From CAG-791 sp003447895 (GTDB taxonomy: Bacteria > Bacillota > Clostridia > Lachnospirales > Lachnospiraceae), in the NCBI GenBank assembly GCA_946620035.1, contig CAMOMX010000001.1, positions 5,496-69,495 of the forward strand: DNA of 64,000 nucleotides, read 5' to 3'. The position numbers were made by a program, and so were the translations under genes. Positions 43,582-52,110 of the stretch are shown here, piece by piece. Positions within the stretch are counted from its first letter, which is position 1. Each line of letters opens with the position of its first letter. The notes beneath the pieces are model-generated. The model was not told the DNA's origin. It did no database searches and saw only the letters and a list, made by a program, of their open reading frames with translations.

Positions 43582-44088
43582 TTATCCTTTATCAGTTGAG
43601 ATCCTGTCCACTTCCTGTTTGACGATCCCTATGCCGGGAAGCTCCGCATAGATTGCGAATCCTCTCTTGCATCGGAAAGAACACTCCGCGCAGGGTTCCT
43701 TGTCGCAGTATGCATAAGCATCGGAGCCCGCCAGCGCGAACACTTCTTTAAAAGAATTCTCGACATAGAAAAACTGGGATCCTCTGAAAGACTCCAGAAG
43801 AAGCCATTTGGGCTTGATCCTCCCCCATGTGACAACAATACAGTTATTGTTGAGGCTTCCCCTGATCTTGTAATCAATCCGGTTTTTCTCATCAAGCGAC
43901 TCATTGAGAACCGGCTCCACGCGTTCCATCTCTTTGCCGCAGCAGAAAGGAGCCGAAGACGGCTCGATCCAGCCGGTGAGATATCCGCCGCACTCACTGC
44001 AGTGGCAGATGTCGATATCTTTCCTTGTTCTTCTCGGTTTTCCCCTTCCGATGTAACGGGTCGGGCTCACTGTCTGCTGTATACTCAT
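43582..44088 (-). CDS. Small protein with a desulforedoxin-like site and a second four-cysteine site
   Basis: 168 residues. The N-terminal part has Cys30-x2-Cys33 and the pair Cys49-Cys50 in PFCCGKEM, the spacing of desulforedoxin and of the N-terminal domain of desulfoferrodoxin, where four cysteines hold one iron. Near the C-terminus Cys128, Cys133, Cys136 and Cys140 (YCDKEPCAECSFRCKRG) form a second site that could bind zinc or an iron-sulphur cluster. No superoxide reductase histidines are seen. A zinc-ribbon role is the alternative. The gene is the last of a run with the CoA ligase (63 bases upstream), so an electron-transfer role for the acyl-CoA dehydrogenases is possible. I do not recognise a named family. 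Confidence 0.6.
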   Translation of the reverse strand: MSIQQTVSPTRYIGRGKPRRTRKDIDICHCSECGGYLTGWIEPSSAPFCCGKEMERVEPVLNESLDEKNRIDYKIRGSLNNNCIVVTWGRIKPKWLLLESFRGSQFFYVENSFKEVFALAGSDAYAYCDKEPCAECSFRCKRGFAIYAELPGIGIVKQEVDRISTDKG

Positions 44089-44151
44089 ACTCTCTCCCGC
44101 TTTTATTTGTCACTTTGAAAAGCCCTCCGGGCTCTTTCGCCGGACTTTTCC

Positions 44152-45837
44152 TTATACGTTGAATCCGTGTTTTTGCGCGTCTCCCGCGGTGATCGTCCGA
44201 TAGGAGTCGGAAAGTCCCATTCTCTCACGGAGAACCTTATCCAGCTTGAATTTCTGTACTTTCCCGCTGTCCGTTCTCGGGATCCGGTCGATATACTCGA
44301 CATATTCGGGCCAGAGTCTCTTGGGTACTCTCTTTGCCTTCAGGTACTCGAGGATATCCTCTTTCGTGGGCTGGTGTCCGGGCTCACATACAATAAAGGC
44401 ACAGATTCTCTCACCGAGTCTCTCCTCCGGGCGTCCGACGATCGTGTGGTCCTTGATCCCGGGGCAGCCCTCGAGGTATGAGTCGATCTCATTGGCATTT
44501 AAATTCTCGCCGCCTCTTATGATGACATCCTTGATCCTTCCGACAACCTTGACATTGTCATTTTCATCCATCACACACAGATCGCCGCTGTAGCACCAGC
44601 CGTCATCGTCGAGGGCCTTTTCTGTCGCCTCTTCATTTTTGTAATAGCCGACGAATACACTGGGCCCGCGGGAAGCCTCCTCGCCTACAGTTCCCCTGGG
44701 GACTTCATTGTGATTGCTGTCCACAATACGGACTTCAATGCCGCCCATCGCTCTTCCGGACCAGCGTCCGTGCACATCCAGCGCCTCCGAAGGGCGGACA
44801 TAAAGGTGCGGTACGCTCTCTGTGGAGCCATAGCACTCGCAGACCAGGATCTGATGGTTGTTAAATGCCTTGTTGACAAGAAACTCCGGCACCGGCGCTC
44901 CTCCGCAGATATAGAATCTCAGGTAAGGGAGCTTCTCCCCGGAAACATCGAGCTGTGCCACAAGGTCGTAAATAAACGGTGTCGCGCCCATGGAGTAAGT
45001 GACCTTCTCCCGGTTCATCATGTGGATTGCGTCCACGCAGCAGAACCTCTCCTGGAGGACCACTTTTCCCCCGCGGAGCATCGGTGAAATGATCCCGTGA
45101 TGATACCCCGTCGCATGATTGAGCGGCGCAGGCATAAACATAATGTCCTCTTCCGTAAGGCCCAGTTCCTTGTTGAATCCGTCCTCCGAGAAGATGATAT
45201 TATCATTGGTCAGCATAACGCCCTTGCTCATGCTGGTCGTTCCGGATGTACAAAGGATGGTCGACAGATCCGTTCCCGTTCCCTTATATCTGGGAGGTAC
45301 CGGGAGGCCCTGCATCAGAAGTTCTTCGAGGCAGACAAGCTCCGGCGCGGTGCGGCTCTCTCCGATCAGGATGATCCTCTTTCGGGAAAGGACACCTTCG
45401 AGTGACTCCTCGATCATTCCGCCCCTGTCCCGGCCTCTGTATTTGGCTACGCTGATATGGAGATTGCTGCCCAGAAACGCGGTAATATCACGGAGTCCTT
45501 CATTTTCAAAGAACATACCGAGAGGAATCGAGACCGCTCCCAGCTTGAAACAGGCAAGCATGACGGCGACAAACTCGCTCCGGGGCGTGATCTGATAAGT
45601 GACCATGCTCCCCTCGCGGACTCCGTACTCATAGAGAACTGCCGCGACTTTGTCGGAGTAAACATCCATCTCTTTATAGGTATACCGTCTTCCGAGATCG
45701 TCAACAACAAACTCCCTGTCGCCGAATTTTTCCACAGATTTCTCAAATCTTGTCAGGAGCGTGTCATCCGTCCAGTCTCCCCGCTCCTTGTATAGTTTTT
45801 CAAGTTCCGGATTGATCTTCATTCCAGCTACTCTCAT
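44152..45837 (-). CDS. AMP-forming acyl-CoA ligase
   Basis: 561 residues of the ANL superfamily, which adenylates a carboxylic acid and forms its CoA thioester. Motifs: the P-loop CTSGTTSMSKGVML at 196-209 (SMSKG replacing the usual TGxPKG), YGSTESVPH, YSGDLC, GRIKDVIIRGGENL and the C-terminal TDSGKVQKFKL with the catalytic lysine. It is of CaiC/BaiB-like length. It could start the CoA pathway whose turnover is then sustained by the class III CoA-transferase. It follows the second acyl-CoA dehydrogenase by 131 bases and precedes the cysteine-rich gene by 63. The acid specificity is unknown. Confidence 0.9.
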   Translation of the reverse strand: MRVAGMKINPELEKLYKERGDWTDDTLLTRFEKSVEKFGDREFVVDDLGRRYTYKEMDVYSDKVAAVLYEYGVREGSMVTYQITPRSEFVAVMLACFKLGAVSIPLGMFFENEGLRDITAFLGSNLHISVAKYRGRDRGGMIEESLEGVLSRKRIILIGESRTAPELVCLEELLMQGLPVPPRYKGTGTDLSTILCTSGTTSMSKGVMLTNDNIIFSEDGFNKELGLTEEDIMFMPAPLNHATGYHHGIISPMLRGGKVVLQERFCCVDAIHMMNREKVTYSMGATPFIYDLVAQLDVSGEKLPYLRFYICGGAPVPEFLVNKAFNNHQILVCECYGSTESVPHLYVRPSEALDVHGRWSGRAMGGIEVRIVDSNHNEVPRGTVGEEASRGPSVFVGYYKNEEATEKALDDDGWCYSGDLCVMDENDNVKVVGRIKDVIIRGGENLNANEIDSYLEGCPGIKDHTIVGRPEERLGERICAFIVCEPGHQPTKEDILEYLKAKRVPKRLWPEYVEYIDRIPRTDSGKVQKFKLDKVLRERMGLSDSYRTITAGDAQKHGFNV

Positions 45838-45900
45838 AACAGCCTCTTTCTGACAGCTTAATAAAAGTTAGTCTTAAATAGTTAAAATACAATACGACAT

Positions 45901-45934
45901 TTCTGCCGCCGAACATAGTCGCCCGGCGGCAGAA
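45901..45934 (-). other. Intercistronic stem-loop between the second dehydrogenase and the CoA ligase
   Basis: A perfect 11-base stem (TTCTGCCGCCG with CGGCGGCAGAA) around 12 bases. On the minus strand the T run lies before the hairpin, not after it, so it is no normal terminator. It may mark mRNA processing or protect the upstream message end. Confidence 0.5.
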
Positions 45935-45968
45935 AAAATCAGCAGTAATTAATGGTTTTCAAAATTGA

Positions 45969-47105
45969 TCAGATGAGATCGGGATACTCTCTCTCAAGGC
46001 ACTTCGCAACTGTCTGTCTCTGGATCTGGTTTGTTCCCTCGAAGATCTGGAAGATCTTGACATCACGCATAAGCTTCTCTACAGGGTACTCTCTGCTGTA
46101 GCCGTATCCGCCCAGAACCTGGACTGCATTGGAAGTAACTTCCTGTGCGACATCTGTGACGAAGCACTTTGTGATCGCGCCCTCTTTGCGGACGTCCATG
46201 CCTGCGTCGATCATTCTCATTGTATTGTTGACAAGGCATCTTGCTGCCTCTGTCTTAATAGCCATATCCGCCAGAAGTCCCTGGACCATCTGGAACTTGA
46301 TGATGGGCTTTCCGAACTGCTTACGAACCTTTGCATAAGCAACTGCCTCGTCAAGTGCTCTCTGCATGATACCGACAGCCAGAGTAGCGACGAATGCGCG
46401 GGAGATATTCAGGCAGCCGAGAGCAACGTTCAGGCCCTTGCCCTTCTTGCCGATCACGCGGCTCTCAGGAACGCGGACATTGTCAAAGATAAGCTCTGTG
46501 GTGTTGGAGAGACGGAAGCCCATCTTGTCCTCGTGTGCGCCGACAGAGAAACCGGGTGTGTCGCGGTCGATCATGAAAGCGGTGATGCCTTCTTCTGTGC
46601 GGAAGAAGCTGATGTAAAGGGAAGCGCACTCTCCGTTCGTAGCAAATGTCTTTGTTCCGTTGAGGATATAGTCATCGCCGTCCTTTACAGCCGTAGCCTT
46701 CAGGGCGCCTGCGTCGGAACCTGCATTGGGCTCTGTGATCGCGAAGCATGCGAACTTGCCTTCCTGAACGATATCCGCGAAATACTGGATCTGCTCGGGT
46801 GTGCCGGCCAGCATAACATTACGGAAAGCAACAAATGTAGTAACAAGAGTATCGGCATAGCCTGCGTCTACTTTCGCAAGCTCTTCATACATCATAGCTG
46901 TGGTCTCGAAGCTAAGGCCCATTCCGCCGTACTCCTCGGGAATCTCTGCGAGGTGAAGACCCATTTCAAGGGCAGGCTCGAAGAGCTCGATGGGGCAGTT
47001 ACCTGTACGGTCGCACTCTGCTACATGAGGCTTGACTTCCTTCTCAGCCATATCCTTGACCATTGCGATCAATTCTTTCTGCTCGTCAGTATAAACTAAT
47101 GCCAT
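45969..47105 (-). CDS. Acyl-CoA dehydrogenase (second of two, butyryl-CoA dehydrogenase-like)
   Basis: 378 residues with classical family motifs: FACFAITEPNAGSDAG in the FAD domain, RKQFGKPIIKFQMVQ and LGGYGYSREYPVEKLMRD, and the catalytic Glu356 in FEGTNQIQRQ. It resembles short-chain acyl-CoA dehydrogenases that use ETF as electron partner. It shares only general family likeness with the protein at 41001-42209, so the two probably act on different CoA esters or in opposite directions. It is the first gene of the run with the ligase and cysteine-rich protein. No etfAB genes lie here. Confidence 0.93.
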   Translation of the reverse strand: MALVYTDEQKELIAMVKDMAEKEVKPHVAECDRTGNCPIELFEPALEMGLHLAEIPEEYGGMGLSFETTAMMYEELAKVDAGYADTLVTTFVAFRNVMLAGTPEQIQYFADIVQEGKFACFAITEPNAGSDAGALKATAVKDGDDYILNGTKTFATNGECASLYISFFRTEEGITAFMIDRDTPGFSVGAHEDKMGFRLSNTTELIFDNVRVPESRVIGKKGKGLNVALGCLNISRAFVATLAVGIMQRALDEAVAYAKVRKQFGKPIIKFQMVQGLLADMAIKTEAARCLVNNTMRMIDAGMDVRKEGAITKCFVTDVAQEVTSNAVQVLGGYGYSREYPVEKLMRDVKIFQIFEGTNQIQRQTVAKCLEREYPDLI

Positions 47106-47172
47106 TGAATTACCCTCCTTTTGTTAAATATAGACAATATGTCCGTTCAAATGACGTTTTTCCTGTACTTAA

Positions 47173-47202
47173 ATCATAAAGGAAAATGAATTCAAACTCC
47201 AA
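47173..47202 (-). promoter_or_regulatory. Candidate promoter of the second dehydrogenase/ligase run
   Basis: On the minus strand TTGGAG (47197-47202) and TATGAT (47173-47178) are 18 bases apart, about 70 bases before the start codon. Confidence 0.4.
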
Positions 47203-47223
47203 TCGATTCTATATGCCGAATCT

Positions 47224-47250
47224 CAAAAAAAGTATAGCTTTAGCCTATAT
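47224..47250 (-). terminator. Terminator of the gntR-clpC-radA-carbonic anhydrase unit
   Basis: On the minus strand TATAGGC and its near complement GCTATA form a short stem followed by seven T. The stem is weak but the T run is strong; it lies just past the carbonic anhydrase stop. Confidence 0.55.
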
Positions 47251-47258
47251 AAGAGCAG

Positions 47259-47747
47259 TTACTCCCCCTCTTTCTTATACCCGGCCGCTTCTCTTATATA
47301 AAAATCAGCGTCGTATCTGTTTGATTCGATCTCCTGTTCCGTCACGGTCCTCACGATTTTGGCAGGCCGGCCAAAAGCCAGGCTGTTGTCGGGAATGACC
47401 GTTCCCTTCGTGATCAGGGATCCCGCCCCGATCACGCAGTTCTTCCCGATCACCGCGCCGTTCATGACCGTGGAATTCATTCCGATCAGGGTATTGTCTC
47501 CGATCCGGCAGCCGTGCAGGAGGGCAAGATGTCCAACTGTCACGCCTTTGCCCAGAATGGTCGGGCACCCGGGGCCGACATGGATGACGCAGTTATCCTG
47601 GACGTTGGACCCCTCTCCGATGATGATCTGCTCTTCGTCCCCGCGAAGAACCGCATTGAACCACACACTGCTGTTTTTCTCAAGAACAACGTCCTTGATG
47701 ATCCTTGCTCCCTCCGCAATATAGGCGGTCTCGTCAATCTTTCTCAT
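47259..47747 (-). CDS. Gamma-carbonic anhydrase-like hexapeptide protein
   Basis: 162 residues built of left-handed beta-helix turns (IGEGSNVQDN, ILGKGVTVGH, IGDNTLIGMN and so on). The three zinc-binding histidines of gamma-carbonic anhydrases are in VIHVGPG and VGHLALLHGC. The family includes CaiE and PaaY, which occur beside CoA pathways. The gene starts only 22 bases after radA, so it is expressed with clpC and radA, and the neighbourhood of the CoA cluster may be coincidence. Carbonic anhydrase activity or a thioesterase-like repair role as in PaaY are both possible. Confidence 0.85.
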   Translation of the reverse strand: MRKIDETAYIAEGARIIKDVVLEKNSSVWFNAVLRGDEEQIIIGEGSNVQDNCVIHVGPGCPTILGKGVTVGHLALLHGCRIGDNTLIGMNSTVMNGAVIGKNCVIGAGSLITKGTVIPDNSLAFGRPAKIVRTVTEQEIESNRYDADFYIREAAGYKKEGE

Positions 47748-47769
47748 ATTCTGCTCCTTGCTGGTCTTT

Positions 47770-49179
47770 TCAACAGTCAGCCAAAAAATCTCTCAACTGT
47801 CCGATCCCGCTGATGGGGATCAGCTTCATTCCTTCCGGTCTCCTGATTCCTTCCGTGCACGTCCGCGGAAGAAGGCAGGTATGAAAACCAAGCTTTGCGG
47901 CTTCTCTGACCCTGTTTTCCGCCATGGAGACAGACCTGACTTCCCCGGAGAGGCCTACCTCCCCGAACACGACAAGATCGTCCGGCACCGCAATATTTTG
48001 AAGGCTCGAAAGAATCGCGAGCACGATCCCCAGATCCAGGGCAGGCTCTGTCTGCCTGATTCCTCCGGCCAGGTTGATATAGGCGTCGTACTGGGAGAGC
48101 GGCAGGTTCAGCCTCTTTTCTATGACCGCCATCAGAACGCTCACGCGGTTTGCGTCCGTCCCGGTGGACTGCCTTCTGGGATAGCCGAAATTGGTCCTCA
48201 CAACGAGTGCCTGCACCTCAGTCAGCATCGGCCGTGTTCCCTCCATGGAGCACGTAACGACCGACCCGCTCGCCCCCAGAGGGCGTCCGCTCAGCATATA
48301 TTCCGACGGATTCAATACCTCGACGAGGCCTTCCTTTCTCATCTCGAAGATCCCGATCTCATTGGTCGAACCGAACCGGTTCTTCACGCCCCTGATCATC
48401 CTGTAGGCGGCATATCGGTCCCCCTCAAAGTAGAGCACCGTGTCCACCATGTGCTCGAGGACTCTCGGGCCTGCGACCGTTCCCTCCTTTGTGACATGGC
48501 CGACAAGGAAGAACGTGATCCCCATCTCCTTGGCAAGTCGCAAGAGAACCGCAGTCGTCTCTCTGACCTGTGAGACGCTTCCCGGCGCCGAGCCGACTTC
48601 ATCGCTGTACATAGTCTGGATCGAATCGATCACGACGACCTGCGGTTTCTCCCGCATGAGTACATCCGAAATGGTATCCAGGTTTGTCTCACACATAAAT
48701 TTCAGAGAATCCGGCGCGTTTCCGATCCGCAAAGCCCTCATCTTGATCTGTCTCAGGGATTCCTCCCCGGAAATATACAGAGCTGAGATGCCTCGCTCCG
48801 CCATGCTGCGCGCGGCCTGCAGGAGGATCGTGGATTTTCCGATTCCGGGATCACCGCCGACAAGGACCAGGGACCCGGCTACGGCGCCTCCCCCAAGGAC
48901 CCGGTCCAGTTCCCCGAGCCCTGTGGAAAAACGGACTTCTTCCGTATCCTTCACAAAAGACAATGCGACCGGACGGGCATTTGTATTTCCCGCGCCCAGA
49001 GAAAAGCCGCCCGCGCCGCCTTTTCCTGCCCTTTTGGACAGAGAGGGCGATGTGATCCTGACCGGCTCCTCGACCATCGTATTCCAGGCCCTGCACGAAG
49101 GGCACTGTCCGGTCCACTTTGCCGATTCGTATCCGCATTCCTGGCAAAAGAAAACGGTCTTTTTCTTAGAACCTGCCAT
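47770..49179 (-). CDS. radA: DNA repair protein RadA
   Basis: A RecA-like helicase that helps branch migration during recombination. The N-terminal zinc finger is Cys12-x2-Cys15 and Cys26-x2-Cys29. The ATPase core has Walker A GGDPGIGKST, Walker B region VVVIDSIQTM and the family motif KNRFGSTNEIG. The C-terminal 150 residues form the Lon-protease-like domain (DLGIVLAILSSL, GEVGLSGEVRSV). At 469 residues it has normal length. It overlaps the clpC stop by 14 bases. clpC-radA adjacency is common in Firmicutes. Confidence 0.96.
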   Translation of the reverse strand: MAGSKKKTVFFCQECGYESAKWTGQCPSCRAWNTMVEEPVRITSPSLSKRAGKGGAGGFSLGAGNTNARPVALSFVKDTEEVRFSTGLGELDRVLGGGAVAGSLVLVGGDPGIGKSTILLQAARSMAERGISALYISGEESLRQIKMRALRIGNAPDSLKFMCETNLDTISDVLMREKPQVVVIDSIQTMYSDEVGSAPGSVSQVRETTAVLLRLAKEMGITFFLVGHVTKEGTVAGPRVLEHMVDTVLYFEGDRYAAYRMIRGVKNRFGSTNEIGIFEMRKEGLVEVLNPSEYMLSGRPLGASGSVVTCSMEGTRPMLTEVQALVVRTNFGYPRRQSTGTDANRVSVLMAVIEKRLNLPLSQYDAYINLAGGIRQTEPALDLGIVLAILSSLQNIAVPDDLVVFGEVGLSGEVRSVSMAENRVREAAKLGFHTCLLPRTCTEGIRRPEGMKLIPISGIGQLRDFLADC

Positions 49180-51610
49180 CGAAAGTCACCACACCTCCCC
49201 TGAATCCCGCTGTCACGATCTGCCCCGGCAGGATCTCTTCGGAAAGAAGCTTCTCCGCGAGCTCATCTTCGATCACTTTCTGGATCGCTCTCTTGAGCGG
49301 GCGGGCCCCCATTTTGGGATCGGAGTATTCCTTCACTATGTGCTTTCTGAGTGCCGGTGTCACCTTCAGCTGAATTCCGAGCTGCCGGTCCGCTCTGCGG
49401 ATCAGATCCTCGCAGAGAAGCGAACAGATCCTCTGCATCTCGTCGTCACTGAGCGAACGGAATACCAGGATCTCATCGATCCTGTTGATAAACTCAGGGC
49501 GGAACATTTTCCGGATCTCTTCCATGACGCCGCTCCGCATTTTTTCATAGGACTGTTCCGCGGTCGGCTTGTCCGAAAAGCCGAGCGTCTTGGGCTCAAT
49601 GATCCTCTGTGCCCCGATATTGGAAGTCATGATGATGACGGTGTTCTTGAAGTTTACTTTTCGTCCCTTCGAATCCGTGATATGTCCCTCATCCAGAATC
49701 TGTAAAAGGACATTGAACACATCTCTGTGGGCCTTCTCGATCTCATCGAAAAGGATCACGCTGTAGGGGTGCCTTCTCACCTTCTCGGAGAGCTGTCCGC
49801 CCTCCTCATAGCCCACATAGCCGGGGGCTGAGCCGATGATCTTGGAGACGGAATACTGCTCCATGTACTCGGACATATCCACGCGGATCATATCCTGGTC
49901 CGATCCGAACATGACTTCCGCCAGCGCCTTGGACAGTTCGGTCTTTCCGACGCCGGTAGGTCCCAGGAACAGGAAGGAGCCGATGGGCCTGTTGGGATCC
50001 TGAAGGCCTACCCGTCCTCTGCGTACCGCCTTCGCGACTGCATGGACGGCGTCCTCCTGTCCGATCACTCTCTTGTGAAGCTCCTCCTCAAGGCTCAGGA
50101 GCCTTGTACTCTCCTTCTCCGTCAGTCTCTTTACCGGCACCTTGGACCACATCGAGATCACGGACGCGACATCCTCTTCCCCGACCTGCGGGATTTTGGC
50201 AGCGGAGCGGCGCTCCTGCCGCTTTTTGACGGACTCCGACTTGTTCCGGAGCTCATCCATATGCGCCTTGATCTGCCTGGCGTCTTCCATGCGCTTTTCT
50301 CTGACTGCCTCTGCCAGCATCCGGTCGCAGCGGGTAATCTCCTCTTCGATCTTCTGGACCGTGTCCTCCTGATTTTCCATATTCCGAAGGCGCACCGCGG
50401 CACAGGCTTCATCGATCACATCGATCGCTTTATCCGGAAGATTCCGGTCGTTGATATACCGCTCAGACATCGTGACAGCCGCATGGACCGCCTCGTCGGT
50501 GACCTTCACATTGTGGTGCTTTTCATAAGCGCTCAGGACCCCTTTCAGGATCTCTTCCGCCTGTTCGGCGGTCGGCTCCTCGACCTGGACGGGCTGAAAC
50601 CTGCGCTCAAGGGCGGCGTCCTTTTCAACGTACTTGTGGTACTCATTGAGCGTTGTCGCGCCGATCATGCGGATCTCTCCCCTGGCCAGGGAGGGCTTTA
50701 AGATGTTGGATGCATCGATCGCGCCTTCCGCGCCGCCTGCGCCGATCAGCGTGTGCATTTCATCCACAAAGAGGATGATATTTCCGTCCGCGATGACCTC
50801 CGCGATGATCTTCTTGATCCTTTCCTCGAATTCGCCTCTGTACTTGGATCCCGCCACCATGCCGGACAGATCCAGAGTCAGAAGCCTTTTGTTCTTTACA
50901 GACTGCGGGACCGCGCCGTTCACGATCCTCTGGGCGAGCCCTTCCACAATGGCCGTCTTCCCGACTCCGGGTTCTCCCACAAGGCACGGATTGTTCTTGG
51001 TCCTTCTGCTCAGGATCCGGATCACTCTGCTGATCTCTTCCTCCCGTCCTATGACCGGATCGAGTTTCCCCAGAGAAGCCAGTGCGGTCAGGTCCCTGCT
51101 GTATCTTGCAAGTGTCCCCTGCTCACTCTCTGAACCGCCCTGATCCGGCAGGTCCTCCTTGTGCGCGGCAGGATCCTCTCCGATCGCGGAGAGGACATCA
51201 TCGTAGAGCTTTCCTTTATTGATCCCCAGGGCTTCGATCAGCTTGAGCGCTATATTTTCCCGCTCCGTGATGATCGCCATGAGAAGATGCTCCGTGCCGA
51301 CCTGCTCCGAATGGAGTTTTGCCGCGTGTGAAGCGGCGATCCGCATGATCTTCTGGCACCTGGGAGAAAAGCCTTCGTGATCAAGAAGCGCCAGATTGGC
51401 GGATTGGATCTTCAGTTCCGCGATCATGCCGCCGATTCTTGACAAAGTGCAGTTGTTAGCCTTCAGCACTTTGGACGCCACGCCGTCCGGCTCGGTGACA
51501 AGGCCTATGAGCAGATGTTCCGAGCCGGTATAATTCTGGTTGCTGTTCTTTGAAGCATTCTTGGCAAGCCGTATTGCTTCCTGTGCGTTTTTGGTATAAT
51601 TTTCTCTCAT
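49166..51610 (-). CDS. clpC: ATP-dependent Clp protease ATP-binding subunit ClpC
   Basis: An AAA+ unfoldase that delivers damaged or regulatory proteins to ClpP. The order of parts: N-domain repeats (ARYSRD marks the end near residue 165), first ATPase with GEPGVGKTA, a middle coiled segment (EEITRCDRMLAEAVREKRM region), second ATPase with GPTGVGKTE, and a C-terminal substrate-sensing domain. The 814 residues match ClpC. The mcsA and mcsB genes that normally precede clpC in Bacillus are absent; instead a GntR repressor gene lies 45 bases upstream. CtsR is not encoded in the window. Confidence 0.95.
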   Translation of the reverse strand: MRENYTKNAQEAIRLAKNASKNSNQNYTGSEHLLIGLVTEPDGVASKVLKANNCTLSRIGGMIAELKIQSANLALLDHEGFSPRCQKIMRIAASHAAKLHSEQVGTEHLLMAIITERENIALKLIEALGINKGKLYDDVLSAIGEDPAAHKEDLPDQGGSESEQGTLARYSRDLTALASLGKLDPVIGREEEISRVIRILSRRTKNNPCLVGEPGVGKTAIVEGLAQRIVNGAVPQSVKNKRLLTLDLSGMVAGSKYRGEFEERIKKIIAEVIADGNIILFVDEMHTLIGAGGAEGAIDASNILKPSLARGEIRMIGATTLNEYHKYVEKDAALERRFQPVQVEEPTAEQAEEILKGVLSAYEKHHNVKVTDEAVHAAVTMSERYINDRNLPDKAIDVIDEACAAVRLRNMENQEDTVQKIEEEITRCDRMLAEAVREKRMEDARQIKAHMDELRNKSESVKKRQERRSAAKIPQVGEEDVASVISMWSKVPVKRLTEKESTRLLSLEEELHKRVIGQEDAVHAVAKAVRRGRVGLQDPNRPIGSFLFLGPTGVGKTELSKALAEVMFGSDQDMIRVDMSEYMEQYSVSKIIGSAPGYVGYEEGGQLSEKVRRHPYSVILFDEIEKAHRDVFNVLLQILDEGHITDSKGRKVNFKNTVIIMTSNIGAQRIIEPKTLGFSDKPTAEQSYEKMRSGVMEEIRKMFRPEFINRIDEILVFRSLSDDEMQRICSLLCEDLIRRADRQLGIQLKVTPALRKHIVKEYSDPKMGARPLKRAIQKVIEDELAEKLLSEEILPGQIVTAGFRGGVVTFDGRF

Positions 51611-51655
51611 TTTTACCTCTATGTCGAAGCGCTGTGCGCTGAGACACGCGAGCCG

Positions 51656-52042
51656 TCAGTCCTTAAGACTTCCGTCGTACTCATCGTAGATTCTGTCAAC
51701 AAGCATGAGCATGTCCTTCTTCTTAAGTCCGCGGCAGCTGGCCTCCGCAAGAAGAACTCTCATATCCTTTTCGATCTGCCTGAGCGCGCGTTCGCGGTTT
51801 GTCTCATCCACAGACACAAATGCGCCCCTTCTTCTGTCGACCTTCACGTAGCCCTCCTGGCGAAGGACCGTATACGCTTTATTGACAGTGTGCATGTTTA
51901 TTCCGATCTCATCCGCCATCTGCCGCACAGAAGGAAGAACTTCCCCGTCCGTGAGACGCGAAGTGGCGATCCCGAGTATGATCTGGTTGCACAGCTGCTG
52001 ATAAATAGCTTCGTCACTGCTGAAATCGATCTCAATCAGCAT
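51656..52042 (-). CDS. GntR family transcriptional regulator, YtrA subfamily
   Basis: 128 residues from ATG 52042 (MLIEIDFSSDEAIYQQL), with AAGGAAGG upstream; 27 open codons further upstream cover the operator and are not protein coding. The winged helix-turn-helix LPSVRQMADEIGINMHTVNKAYTVLRQEGYV is typical (split: LPSVRQMADEIGI and HTVNKAYTVLRQEGYV). The short helical C-terminus instead of a large effector domain marks the YtrA group. Bacillus YtrA represses its own operon. A perfect palindrome overlaps this gene's promoter, so autorepression of the unit with clpC, radA and the carbonic anhydrase gene is likely. The signal is unknown. Confidence 0.88.
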   Translation of the reverse strand: MLIEIDFSSDEAIYQQLCNQIILGIATSRLTDGEVLPSVRQMADEIGINMHTVNKAYTVLRQEGYVKVDRRRGAFVSVDETNRERALRQIEKDMRVLLAEASCRGLKKKDMLMLVDRIYDEYDGSLKD

Positions 52043-52079
52043 AGTATCACCTTCCTTTTCCGGTAAGAAAAGCCAAAAT

Positions 52080-52110
52080 CCACCTGTTATATTTATGGTA
52101 TAACAGGTGG
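52080..52110. promoter_or_regulatory. Perfect palindromic operator of the GntR-clpC unit
   Basis: Arms CCACCTGTTAT and ATAACAGGTGG are perfect 11-base complements around a nine-base spacer. The predicted -10 lies between and within the arms, so a bound dimer would block RNA polymerase. Confidence 0.75.

Noticed and set aside
38252..45837. Bile acid 7-dehydroxylation (bai) operon
   Set aside because: The ligase, CoA-transferase and MFS carrier recall BaiB, BaiF and BaiG, but BaiE, BaiCD, BaiH and BaiA are missing and two acyl-CoA dehydrogenases are present instead.
47259..47747. Gamma-carbonic anhydrase as a CaiE-like member of the CoA cluster
   Set aside because: It starts 22 bases after radA and is followed by its own terminator, so it belongs to the clpC unit; a functional link to the CoA genes is not supported by its transcription context.
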